Shown piece by piece: positions 1 through 12,500 of a DNA stretch of 64,000 nucleotides. Source of the stretch: Siphlonurus alternatus. Taxonomy: Eukaryota; Arthropoda; Insecta; Ephemeroptera; Siphlonuridae. The notes below the pieces were generated by a model that was given only the letters and a program-made list of their open reading frames with translations, was not told the DNA's origin and made no database searches. A program made the position numbers and the translations under genes. Every line of letters begins with the position of its first letter. Positions within the stretch are counted from its first letter, which is position 1. The stretch spans positions 33,248,616 through 33,312,615 of the forward strand of contig OX463778.1 of NCBI GenBank assembly GCA_949825025.1, in the 5' to 3' direction.

Positions 1-2222
1 ATAATGGGTGGTTTTTATAAGTAGTTTTTCTTTTATCATTTTCTTTTCTTCTTTTTTTTTCTTTTGTATTTTTATATAAAAATATGATAAAAAAAAATAC
101 TCAAGTCCCATTTAGAAAATTGGCTGTACAAAAAGGGAACAAAACTTACTTAAAAAAAATTGTCATTGTTATAATAATATAGAATTGAGCTGGACATTAT
201 TGCAGCTATGTGAAAGTCTCATAATTTTAAAGTAATACAATCTCAAGTATTATATTGTCGAGGTTTTCCTCCCACCCACCCGGCAGTCGGTACCATTCTT
301 CCCTCAAGTGTGTCTCTCTTGATAAAGTGGATGTTATGGTGGCCATACTGGTGTGATTATGTCCACCCGCGGATTTCCTGTCTCCTTCTTCTTATAAGAA
401 CCAACAAGAGAGAGAAAAGACGTGATAAAAAATAAAATAAAGAGAGAATAGACTTTAACTCGAACTACGTGCTTTGCGAACCTATAGAGACTTAAAAGTT
501 ACGCGTTTGTAATACAAATACCTCACTAACCTCCCTAGTCGTCTTCTTTGCGTCGCGTGGCTCAAAAACTTTTTTGTTTTGTTCTTTTTTGGAGCTACCA
601 AAACTTACCATCATCGCCATACGTAAGTACAGTGGGACCTTGAATCATTCCAAAGATAACTCATCTGCCGGCGGCCTCACCCCTTTACTTTAACAGTGCG
701 CCTCTTTCACGTGGCTACCATAGCGGCTTTCTGTTCAATCCCTTCCACACTAACACACGAGGAGATAGGATTTTCTTACCTAAAAAAAGTATCACATATC
801 AAAAAATCATAAAAAATTGTTTAATAAATGTTAACGGTATATTATTTTTTAAAAGGGGTTGTTTTATTTTGTTCATTTTTAGATTTTTTACATTATTTTA
901 GTTTTGATTTTTTTTAAATGCATTTTTTTACTAACGCAATTAAAAATTAAATAAAATTCATATACGTGATATCATCAATATAATATATATTGACAAAAGT
1001 GCAATGTATATTAACTAAAAAAGTTTAATTTGTTTATTTACATGTTACGTAATATATGTATATAGTCAAAAGAAAAATGCAATATGAATAATTACATACT
1101 ACAGTATATACATATATATATATATATCAAGGATACTAAAATTATTACAATAAATGCAAAGTATGCTGATAATATTGATAATGTAAAAGCCTTTTTTTTT
1201 TGCATTGTTCTAGTTGCTTGATATTGTAGAGGTGGCTAATCTAATGTGGATCAAAGTGAAGGCCAGCAGCGAGATCAGCAAGTACATCGCCACCAGTACA
1301 TTTTGATAAACAATGGCCACGATCAATCTCTCAACGGGGATTACAGTGATTAATCGAGCCAGGTCAAATATTTTTTTTTGCTCATTCACTAAATTCATTG
1401 ATTTCCTATAGTATATAAATAAAAATAGCGTTCTATTTTTCTTGTCTAATTACGAATGTTTACAGCAAAGATGTTTTTAGGTCTTTATCAATAATTAAAT
1501 TACGATAAAATATAATTTTAGGATCAACAATGTGTTGAATTTTTTTTCTACAGTAGTTAATACTCAAATAATTAATAATATTTACACGATTAGTGGATCC
1601 CCTCTAATTTTATTTAGTTACATTCAATGTCATGAACTCCCAATCAATCAAACATTTTAATGATATTTAATAACAATTACGTTTTTTAGGTATCATATTA
1701 TATTGAGCGGGGTCAAAATGTCAGATCAAACAAAAATTAAAATGTGTTAACATTTACTAAAAAAAAAAGCTAAAAAATACCACTTTAAAAATACAAATTT
1801 AAATTAATGATTCAATGATAATTACTGATATTATTATAAGCAACTAGATGCTCTATATTATGATGTAATATGAAATTTAATGATGAAATAGGACAATTAA
1901 ATATTTTTTTATAGCAGGAGTGGATGAGAGCAGAGCGTACTTGAGTAGGAGGCCAAAACCCAGCCGGCGCGATCGTCATCTGTCGAGACATTAGCCGTCC
2001 GGAATTTAAAAAATAACATGCAATGTAATCGGGAGGAAATATTTTTTTTTAAATATTTACTTGATATTAATGAAGGTGTCTTGTACTGCAATAATACTTC
2101 AATGTAGTCTCCCGTTTGCTAATTATTTTATTTAGTTCATAAATATCATACTTCTTGAGATATGAGACGGTAAAGTTAGGGCGGGAACTTGGTTCTATCT
2201 TCCAAGCTTTAGTAATGTATCA
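1..2222. other. AT-rich noncoding stretch
   Basis: No supported gene. A GC-richer patch at about 260-760 includes a donor-like CATAC|GTAAGTA at 618-628, which could end an upstream noncoding exon on the + strand, but no matching acceptor or open frame was found. The rest is A/T runs and short TA repeats. Confidence 0.5.
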
Positions 2223-2951
2223 TGACGTCACGAAATATTGAAATTACAAAAGTACTTGAATCAACTTTCATACATTATTTTCGATGTAGTAAATAACTTT
2301 ACTTGATATATACAAAGTATAGAAAATGCAATTAAGTAAAGTGAAAGTCACTCGCTATGAAGAAAGGCTTTCAATGTTCATATGACGTCATCGCCAGTAA
2401 ACTGACTTTTATTACTTCGCGCATGCCGGCGCATGCGCAGATGTAACAGAAGTAGCAGAAGTCGGGTTCATAAAAGTTTAATTTAAGTGTATTAATATTG
2501 TTTTTGCGTGAAAAAAAAGGTTGTCCAGTAAGATTAAACTATATTAGAGTTAAACTTGTTTCATTTTGAAAACTCTAGCATACAGCGTAATTGTCGTAAA
2601 CCGCGACCAAAGTGAAGTCCTCTCCCATTTGATTACACGCAAACCTGCTGCTCAGTAGGACGGCTATTGAAAAGTGGGCGCGGTCGTGTTGTGGCCTTCT
2701 ACTCAAGTTCGCTCTGATGAGAGCTTTCGATCCTATTTTCGTTTTTAAACATGTCACAAGCTTTTTTCACTCTTTTATTTCAAAAAATGACAAATGACTG
2801 TTGAAAAGTTTTTCACTGCAACATCAAATTGTTGTTTGAAGAACATTTGAAAGCTATTAAACGTGACAAAGAGAGGTATTGTCTCTAGGGAATATTATAT
2901 ATAGAGGAGGCGCCAATGTTATGGAGTTGCTACTTTAATGCCACATTAGCT

Positions 2952-3003
2952 GTCGATGTAGGCGACCTTTACGTCAGAAAGGTAAAGGCCAACCAACATC
3001 GAC
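2952..3003. repeat. Short imperfect hairpin
   Basis: GTCGATGTAGGCGACCTTTAC is repeated inverted as GTAAAGGCCAACCAACATCGAC with an 8-base loop region. It may be a remnant of an inverted-repeat element or a folded RNA; nothing else supports a function. Confidence 0.5.
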
Positions 3004-5473
3004 TGCATCTTGGCAACACTGGAACATGACATCATTATGGTGTGCGGCAAGTGCGGCTAGACAGCGAGACGAGCAACTCAACGCTGGGTATGAACTCGAG
3101 ACCTCGTCTTATGGTGACACCACTGCAGTGTAATAAAAATAATGTAATTGAGTTAGAGAATTAAAATGTTTTAAGATTCACAGTCTTGACTTACAAGTAA
3201 AGTCTCGAGACGCCGAGAAGGGAGAGAGAAAAAAAAAATGTAATCTAGAGGGTCAAAAGTTCAATTCATATCAATGTTTTTTTTTATTTGTACAGAAGAA
3301 TACGACACTTACAAATATTGTTTAAAAAACTTGTAGTGTTAAATTTTAAGTATTTTAAGATTTTTTATGCATATATTTTTTTTTTATAAATTTAATTGTT
3401 TTAAATTTTTAAGAAATAGTATTTTAACTATTAACTGCTATTATATATGTTAGTTTGTTTTAGTAATCTCTAAAATTCTGACAAATATGCAATTAAATCA
3501 CAAGAGCTTATTGCAATTAGTCTGAGTTAAACTAATTTTTTTTCTATAAATACTTAATTTACTAAGTACTTATTTTTTCCTTAATTAAGTTAGTCAATAC
3601 AATAGAGCCTAAAATAAATTCTGTATAATCAAGATATAAATTATATATAATGCGCAGCAACACAACAACAGTATAAGATTTTGACCTATCTCCAGTTTTT
3701 TGTACTGTCTGTCTAAATCCAGAAGTACTCCGTAAAAAAAAAATATATATTTACAAAAGTTGTATCGATTGACTTGAAAGAAATAAAAACTTTTTTAGTA
3801 TTATAAATTATCCAAAATTTCAAAGTAAGAACTTGGATTGAAAACTTTTTTTTTTTCTACTTGGCAGCAAATGCTTCGATGTATTTCTTATCGCTCGTCA
3901 CTGAAGGCTTGGCAAACGTTTCTTTGCTCTACACTGACAGCTATAGGGAGGCTGGCAACAACTTTGCAATGTCAATATTTTAACTATGAAATATTTTAAA
4001 GTCAACACTAAAAAAATTATTGTAATTTTTTTATTATCCTTCAATGTAAGAAATATTAATTGTGTCTACCGTTAAAATTATAGTCTGAGTCAAACACTTA
4101 TAGTGTTATAGGCATGACTCAATAGTGACAGCATACACTGATAAAAATTTTCTAATTTTTTTAAACTGTTTATCTTTACTGACTTATATAACATATTGTG
4201 AGTCAAAATTATGGTTTCATTATTAAGTAATTACTCAGTAAAAAAAATAATAATCGAACTCAATATTTTTCATTTTTAAATCAGACTGGAAACTAATTCA
4301 ATTTTTATTCATGTTGCGACTACTGAATTATTTTCTCAGTGTGTATATATTATATTTTTCTATCTTATCTGTGTTTGGGATGCAGAGGCAGGAAACTGTA
4401 GTGCTGACGTAGCAGATTTTGCCGGGGTAATAGAGAAGTAAATGACCAGGCGGGTGCGTGCACCACCAAGCGGGAGAGACAACAGCTGTCAGCGTGTCAG
4501 CTGGTGCAGAGACGAGCCAGAAATCCACTTAGCTGCAACATCCCCTGTTTACCAGTGACGTCACGGAGCGCATCTCATCAAGTCGATAGGCACCAGTTGT
4601 TTTACAAGGAATATCAGATACACACAGATCTATCTACAAATGAGCACATCTTGTAATTTCTTTAGGACCAATGACGTCATAATTACACTACAAAATCTTG
4701 TTTATTTATGTTATATAGTCGTTGATTCACATCTTATATATGCAAGGCCTATATAGTGATATTACATTCTCTCTGTGAATCAAAGTAACAGTATGAGCGT
4801 CGTAGTAATGGATTAAAGCCTTATAAGTTATAGTCTGAAAATAGGAACTATTTTTATACCGTACTTTTAAATGAATAATGGTGAATTTTGTTGTCTTAAG
4901 TCTTATATCACTTGGTAACTTATTGTTTTTTTGATGACATCGGGATTTATTTAGATCAAAAAGTTACTTAAAACTGTAATATAATATTCAATATAGTTAC
5001 CTTTTTGAAATGAAACAACGCTTTGAACGAATAAGTTACTATAACTTGACATATTAAATAAGGCTTTGATCCACTACCTTGACAGCGTGGTGATTCATTG
5101 ATGTATTTCAATCAAAAACAATAAAGCTGTGTATTGTTTAATCACTTTAATCATTCGTTCTTTGACTGTTGATTCGAATGGTCCTTGAAACATTTCCTGA
5201 GTTGTTCGTGAGTACTAATAATTAAACGGTTGCAGACACGCCTAACGTGAGACTACTTCATAGTTAGAGCTAAATCAAGATCTTAGGTACTGTGACGTCA
5301 CATAGTTCTTGTACAGTGAACTAATAAGTATCCTGGTATTGCAATCAATTGATATTGAAGAAATATAATTGATAACTATAATGCTACGGTGTATACCCTG
5401 ATATACTGCTAACTAACAGAGGAGAACTAAAAAGAAAAGAGCTGAGAGCAAACTTTGATGCATTACAGATATT

Positions 5474-5616
5474 AAGGGGCATTCACAAAGTCTTAAGGCC
5501 ACATTTAAGGCTCAATAATTTAAAGCTTGATTTTAGACGTGTTTTTTAGACCCAAAATTTCTGGTCTTAAATTATTGAGCCTTAAATTTGGCCTTAAGGC
5601 TTTGTGAATCCCCCTT
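5474..5616 (+). mobile_element. MITE family A, copy 1
   Basis: The 143-bp stretch folds almost end to end. The left arm AAGGGGCATTCACAAAGTCTT and what follows (AAGGCCACATTTAAGGCTCAATAATTTAA) recurs inverted at the right as TTAAATTATTGAGCCTTAAATTTGGCC. The loop region GACGTGTTTTTTAGACCC fixes orientation. It has no coding capacity. ATT occurs on both sides but a target duplication is not certain. Confidence 0.8.
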
Positions 5617-6477
5617 ATTAAGACTAACTTGTAACTCAGTTGAAGTGAATGGATTTGGTATGGTCATCAAAATGCTCAAAAAATTTCGTGATAATATGTT
5701 ATAAGTCATAATAACTGCAAGTAACTAACATATGAGACATGACGCATGAAAAATATGGAAAGAATTGAATAAGTTTCAGGAGCTCAACAAAAATTTAAAA
5801 ATAAGACTGCATATTATAAAGTTTAATTTTTTTTTAACGATAATGCTCAATTTAAGATGCAAAATCAAATTTATTTTTACTCACATGACGTCAATGGTAT
5901 ACTATTAAGCTAAAAATGTATATAAAAACTAAATCATTAAATTTTATTTTTACAAAAAATTTCTAAAAAGTTAAAAAATTTCCCTTGTCAACCTTTCAAT
6001 AAAAACTAATTACGTCATTTAAACGACAGGACAAAAAAGTTAAATGGTCGTTGAAGGGTCGTCTCTCAGTATCTTGTCTTTAAAAATACCATCAGTTTGA
6101 GTTAGCTTGAGTGAAAAGAAATTGTTTCAAACAAGACGTTGAAGCATGCAGCCTCACAAGCCTGCGGTATGGCGTTGCTCAACTGTTTCCCGTGTTTGTT
6201 GTTCTAAAACGTCATCCCTCCCAATCTTTTTAGCCGCGTGACGAGCCAGCCCAGTATTAGTTTGATGGTCCTCACTGCATATTTGGCATCTCTTTGGGAT
6301 ATACACTTCGATAAACACAAGATTCTCAACGGATATGAATGTTTCTATCGGTAATTTGAGTCTCAATTTGAAAATATGGTACACAAGGGGGCAGAGTTTA
6401 TTAATTTTCAAGCTATCAAAGCCTGAAATGAGTCTATGAACATAAAATTAATAAGTTTTTAGAATAAATGCCTTTAA

Positions 6478-6619
6478 AAGGGGCATTCACAATGCCTTAA
6501 GGCCACAATTAAGGCTCAGTAATTTAAGACCAGAAATTTTGGGTCTAAAAATACGTCTAAAATTAAGCTTTAAATTATCAAGCCTTAAATGTGGCCTTAA
6601 GACTTTGTGAATGTCTCTT
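6478..6619 (-). mobile_element. MITE family A, copy 2, inverted relative to copy 1
   Basis: This has the same arms as the copy at 5474-5616 (AAGGGGCATTCACAATGCCTT at the left, GGCCTTAAGACTTTGTGAATG at the right). The loop sequence appears as GGGTCTAAAAATACGTC, the reverse complement of copy 1, so the two copies face opposite ways about 0.9 kb apart. Confidence 0.8.
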
Positions 6620-8440
6620 TCTGTGATTACTTGAAATAACTGGAAGTACAAGGTTTTGGTGCTTTACAAGCACACAAGCAGTTGCATAATTATATTGGCA
6701 TTGTTATTAATTAATGATATTAATTTTTAATTATTTTTAAGTTTCAAATTTTAAAAAAAAAATTAGCGCGAAACTTTGGTACTTCCGGTGCGTTCCGGTG
6801 TGAATGTTTTGTAATTGTTATAATGTTCTCGATAATAATATTTTAAGTGATACACGATTTCCGTTGTGTACTAACAATACACAGGCGTTACCTTTAAAAA
6901 TAATAATAAAAAAAATCTAGTGTGTTTATATTTGATGTAAAGAAACATGCGAGATAATTCGTTTGTTGTTGTGTGGTACTAAAGTTAACATGCCAAGTAG
7001 CCTGGCTGCAGTGTTGTCTCGCAACAGCAAAGTTAACAAATGTTCCTTCAACACGAATATCACTCCGTGGTGCCTTGTTCTTCGATGCATAAATATTGCT
7101 ATAATATTATTCTATTTATAAATTACTACAACTTGTTTCTATTATGTAATTATCTTCAATGTTTGTTACCATAATAAATATTACATGTAATAATATATAT
7201 AAAAATGTAATTTCATTTTTTTTATATAAAACGTACGTTTCTTAAATACTGTTCACAAATTAATTTGTCACACATTAATAATTTTTATGTAATATACATT
7301 ATATTACTCGTATATAAAATTTAAATCCTGAATTGCTCTGTTATAGCTTATTTCAATTTCATTTTTTTAATTTTTTTGCTGTAAACTAACTCAATGTTTT
7401 TTATTTTGCAATTTTACTTAATAGCTAGGGTTTATGTGTCATTTTATACAAAAATACCCCAGAAGATCTTCATTCAAAACAAAGTGTCAATTTATATTTA
7501 TGAATGTTTGTAATTTTAATTTTAAAGTAACTTAAAGGTGTTCCATTGCAAGTTGCATACACTCATAAATAAATTTGAACCGTATATAAAGTCTCATCTT
7601 TTATAGCTCAAGATGTAGGGTACATAACGTTAATTTGAACTTGACTGTATTTTAAGATGTCAGTCTACAAATTTAAAGACTCATCAAGTTGTAATTTATT
7701 CATTCTAAAAGTACGTGACTCGAAGTGCGAGGAAAAGTGAAATAATTCACCCTGCTTAAAACCAATTTGAGTGTGAATGCACGCTCTGAGAGAAGGAAGA
7801 ATTACCTACAACACAGCTCACGTGTACAAATACCATTGTTATTGTAAACTACACGTGTTCTATCATCGTGCAGTACTTAACTTTATCTCTCAGATCATCA
7901 CAAATAAATCACTTAATGATATATTATTCTATTGGAAAAAATTTATTATATGGTAAAGCACTGATTTAATTTAAAAATTGCATACACGTTTAATTTGCAA
8001 TTCCAAGAAGTTCATAAATAATTTATTTCAATGATTTGTTTCAACATGCATGGACTATATTTATATATTACAATTTATACATAATATAACAAGAATGGCT
8101 TTTATTAAATTATATTATATTTATTACTCTATATTTATTTTTTAATAATTTAAAAATTAGTGTCTATAATATCTAGAGTAATTACAGTACATTATAACAT
8201 GATTTTTTTTAATTAAGAAATTTTAATCCCAAGATTATTATGTTTTATTTAAAATCTCATGATAACATTTTTGTATGATTTTTCTAGGGTAGTGTAATGA
8301 GAGTTTCTGCATAGAAAATTAGGTCAACTTCTTATAACGAACAATCTTGTTTTTGCTATCACAAAAAAAAAAAGGTTTATTTATTTTTACTTTGTGTGTG
8401 TGTGTTTATTTCTTGTAAGACACTGTGTGAGGTGCGACTC

Positions 8441-8442
<2 letters not shown>
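6620..8442. other. AT-rich noncoding stretch
   Basis: I see no gene, transposon or strong motif here. A short GT run occurs at 8395-8405. Confidence 0.5.

Positions 8443-8489
<47 letters not shown>
8443..8489. repeat. (GA)n microsatellite
   Basis: An uninterrupted run of about 23 AG units lies 110 bp from a much longer CT run on the same strand. Together they could fold as a hairpin. Confidence 0.98.
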
Positions 8490-8491
<2 letters not shown>

Positions 8492-8590
8492 GAAACGTGC
8501 TCCTTAATCTTTGGTCTCGTCGCTACATTAAGCCGGCAACATACCTGCTGATGCCAACAACGTTAGAATCTTGTCGTCTTGAGCCACTAT

Positions 8591-8752
<162 letters not shown>

Positions 8753-9299
8753 CCTCTGCGAGCTAGGCTTACATCAGAAGAAAAAGTAACTCACATAAGA
8801 TCTAATATATATGTACTCATCTTGTGTCTTTTCCTAACTTGAATAACACCAGAATGGTATGGAAAAGAAAAATTATACTTTGGTATAATTTTATCATGCT
8901 TTGAAAACGAAAAAATTACATGAATATTTTTTTCCCGAACATTATGAGAGTTAATATAAATCATATTACCGTCAAGATATTATCTTATGTTATTTTTCCC
9001 CACTATTTTCTGTAGTAAATAATAATAAGATTGAAAAAATATAGTTTAATCAGAAACTTTAGAAAACTTATTACTGCATGTGGTAGAAATTTTTCTCTCT
9101 TTTTCTCTATTTTTTTTACATGCATATTAAAAGTAATTTAAAGTAATATTACCTCAACATATTGTATATAATAAGCTAATCTATAAGAAAAAATCTAACG
9201 TTATTTTAAGAAAACGCTATATGAAAAGTGATACTAACATCAAACGCTAAAAAATATATATATAATCAGCTACTACTAGATGCTAACTACCATACTACT

Positions 9300-9554
9300 T
9301 TAAAGACGCCTACTAAAAAGCGTCTTTCTGAGGTAGAGACACTCCTCTTCCAGCTGATTTAGATAAAGTTTTACTGGTTGCCTATCATTAGCGACTAGGA
9401 CCGGTATATAAACGGCTTCTCGCAATGAGCTGCGGAGATGATTCTTGAAGATGCAGCACGCCCATGCACTCTCCCATATCGTGGTTGCTTCCTGGAGGGT
9501 CTCCTCCCCATTTCCATCCCCCTTGAAAGCAGCAGCTAACTTATCTATGCGCAT
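9300..9554 (-). CDS. Small ORF of 84 codons, unrecognised
   Basis: An ATG on the minus strand at 9554 opens 84 codons to TAA at 9300. The protein begins MRIDKLAAAFKGDGNGEETL and ends LYLRKTLFSRRL, with mixed charged and hydrophobic residues. The frame is GC-richer than the AT-rich flanks, unlike most open frames here. No family, signal peptide or membrane segment is apparent; the C-terminal third could form a charged helix. An in-frame stop lies 16 bases upstream, and no flanking splice sites are convincing. It may be a small gene, a transposon fragment or a chance frame in a GC-richer island. Confidence 0.25.
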   Translation of the reverse strand: MRIDKLAAAFKGDGNGEETLQEATTIWESAWACCIFKNHLRSSLREAVYIPVLVANDRQPVKLYLNQLEEECLYLRKTLFSRRL

Positions 9555-11845
9555 GCAGAGGGAGGGTAGTTACTGATTTAATTGGTAATTTTCAGAAGGG
9601 ATGGAAATATATTCATGATGAGGTTTTCTTATGATGGAGTTCTTACAAAACCATAAGAAATTTTCATTTTTATTATAATATTTTTATAAATTGATATTAT
9701 ATTAAATGATAGTGTAATTTATCACAGCAGATTTATTTTATATGGATTTTTTTTAATTGCAAAACATATTTCAATGACATTATATTAAGAAATAAGAGAT
9801 TTATTGATCTTTCTAAAAGACAAGTCAAACATTGCATAGAATGCATACATAAATTTCAGTAAAATAACGGTGATTGGAGTTCAGTCCTTGTAAAATTCGT
9901 CAATATTATACTCATTAAAACAAGTAATGAAAAAAATTAGGGAGTCATTAAATATAAGGTAATTGAATTAAGACTTGATTGGTTAATATATAACAGGTGA
10001 TCATTCATACCCTTGTGTATAATCTATGTATGACTTATTTTCACAGCTTGAGACTTAACTAAGCTGATTTTAACCTAGCATTAAACTGAGCAATTTGCAT
10101 AATTCAAAACTGCCTGCCAGAAGCATAGAAAATAATTCAATGATAAATTTGTTGCATAATATTATTTTAATATTCTCCCTTTCAATAATAACGAAGATAT
10201 ATCAGAGAAAAAACTTTGTTATAAATAGTTTACTTTCTAAATTAATTAAACTTTTGTTTTAAATGTACTGTAAGAGTTTAAAATTTATTTTATTAACATT
10301 GAAAATTAACAAAATGACAAACAAAATCCTCCTTCAATATAATTATACAATGTTAAGTATATACACATATTTTGGTTAGTATTCTCATATAATCGTTTCA
10401 AGTACTTTAAACTTAAGTTAGGGGTAGGGGGATGTTTAAGTTGGGAGCTATAGCAAAGTTAGCAACACTTTGTTGATGCGTTGGAGAACGTGGAGAACGT
10501 TCTGAAGGGTCGTCCCCCCCCCCCTTCCTTCATGCACAAGCAAGTAAAGTCTCTCACTCAAACAAACACAAGCAAATTGTTGTAAGCAAGTCGCGTCATT
10601 CCAGCGTTTGTTTATTTAAAGTGTTGCTATAGGGCAAAAAAAAAAGATGAAACAATTTTTTGTTCAATAGAAAAAAGAGATATGTATAAATCATGCGTTA
10701 GTATTGTTCACTTTCAAATAGTATACTGTCTAAATAGACACTTTGTTGCATATTTGATAAGCGGATATAACATAAAAAAAAATCATGTCATATAACAGCA
10801 TAATAATAACAAACTATTTGTCTCTATTTTTGGGTGTGGTACGCAAAAAAAAAAAAAAAAAAAAAAATCAACATAAAAGCTTTTTAATAATGTATTCATT
10901 TTTCATGTATAGAATACACAAATTTAAATAACAAAAAATATTTAAATTTTAAAAAGAAATATATATTGTAAATATTAATGTAAGGTTAATAGATTATTTG
11001 GAAGTTCACCAGAAAAATGAAGGATTCGACTCTCTTTAGAAAGTGTTGTATTATTTAAATACAAAAATCACAGTGACATCAAAATCTATTGAAGAATATG
11101 AAATTTTATTTGATGCTATAATACATAATATTAATATTATACTATAGCATTCTATTGTAATAAAAATATATTATATTCATATCCACTTTGTACCATATTG
11201 TTGTACATGAGTATTATAATATACAGTGTATATATATTATATATAATACATTGGTATAGAAATATGTTACATAAAATATACATGTCTGGCATTATATTTT
11301 GCATATATATTTTATATAGGTACTTTATTAAAAGTGTTTTATTTATAAAATAATACAGGAATATTTAAAGTTATGTATACTTTATATACTTTATAGTGCT
11401 CTAATAACCAACTAAAATTTTAATGAATAATAAAATGCAAATCAGAACTTAATTAATTATGTTGACTCTAGCATGGTAGCTGATGTTGCTCTATTAAAAA
11501 TGAAAGGAAAAAAATTATTCAAGCACTGATATGCAACTTTTTTAATAATTTTCGTGTGCAGTAGTGTAATTTAATTCGATTTGCATTTGGATGGGTTAAT
11601 TTTATATTTAATGAAACAAATTTAAAGTTTTGGATTTTATAATATGAGGATTTTAAAGGAAAAAAATTACTTTAGTTGTTGTTGTTGTTGTTGATATTGT
11701 TGATTTTAAACAAAAATTATTATAATTTTTAATTAAAAAATTAATTATATTTTACCATTTCATTATAAATAATTATAACATATAAATTAAATTTTAAACC
11801 CTTGTGTTAATATTAATATTTAAAAAAAAAAAAAAACAATCTTAA
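9555..11845. other. AT-rich noncoding stretch
   Basis: No gene is supported. A GC-richer island at 10430-10620 contains a 10-base C run, the tandem GGAGAACGTGGAGAACGT and AGCAACACTTTG. A run of about 23 A bases lies at 10845-10867, and (GTT)n at about 11678-11692. Confidence 0.5.
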
Positions 11846-12500
11846 ACGCCCTATGACCATTTCACAGTAATAAGTCCACAGCTAGTATTGCCTCAGTATG
11901 ATACGGCTGCATAGAAAAATTGTTCCAGCAGCAATAATATCAGAGATAATAGCCGAAGAAAAGGCACCTGTGACGTCATTTGTACCCATTCTGCGGCGAC
12001 GGTATAGGGAAATCCCTGCAAAAGATAGGTTCACTCCAGCTGCAACCACGGACATAATTTTAATTCTGGAATGTTGAAATTTTGACAAGGCAGTCTTAAT
12101 AGTATTTGTCAAATATCCTGAAATAATTTTGTTGTTGACATTTACACAAACTGAATTATTGCAGTAGCAAGATAAGTCAAATATTTAACATTTTTTTCCT
12201 ATGCAACATTTTTCTCTTCTTGCTATACTGCAATAATTCAGTTTGTGTGAACATCATCAAAAAAATTCTTTCAGGATATTTGACAAATACTATCAAGGTT
12301 GCAGCTAGAATGAACCTATCTTTTGCAGGGATTTCCCTATATACCGTCGCCGCAGAGTGAGTACAAATGACGTCACAGGTGCCTTTTCATCGGCTATTAT
12401 CTCTGATATTATTGCTGCTGGAACAATTTTTTTATGCAGCCGTATCATACTGAGGCAATACTAACTGTGGATTTCAAATTGTGAAATGGTCATAGGGCCT
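11846..12500. mobile_element. Palindromic transposon with TTAA flanks
   Basis: Two arms of about 300 bp are reverse complements. The left begins near GCCCTATGACCATTTCACA and the right ends TGTGAAATGGTCATAGGGC. Both arms contain the blocks around GGCACCTGTGACGTCA, GGTATAGGGAAATCCCTGCA and AATTATTGCAGTA; a ~45-bp stretch near 12050-12095 exists only in the left arm. TTAA lies at both borders (11842-11845, 12501-12504), which fits piggyBac-type insertion, though the terminal bases do not match exactly. A 76-codon frame on the minus strand inside the left arm has no recognisable protein, so the element is nonautonomous. Confidence 0.75.

Larger units (their letters stand above)
2223..5893. promoter_or_regulatory. 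Cluster of six TGACGTCA (CRE/ATF-type) sites
   Basis: The full palindrome occurs at 2223-2230, 2383-2390, 4556-4563, 4672-4679, 5293-5300 and 5886-5893, within AT-rich DNA that otherwise has no gene. The octamer is the classic binding site of CREB/ATF bZIP factors. Further copies are listed in the findings. Function is inferred from the motif only. Confidence 0.4.

Noticed and set aside
6154..6411. 85-codon minus-strand frame with CQIC and a later His, zinc-finger-like
   Set aside because: The second His of a C2H2 finger is missing, and the frame shows no other domain or repeat of the motif.
10484..10510. Heat-shock-element-like GAACGTTC next to a tandem GGAGAACGT
   Set aside because: The third pentamer is out of register, and no promoter is nearby.
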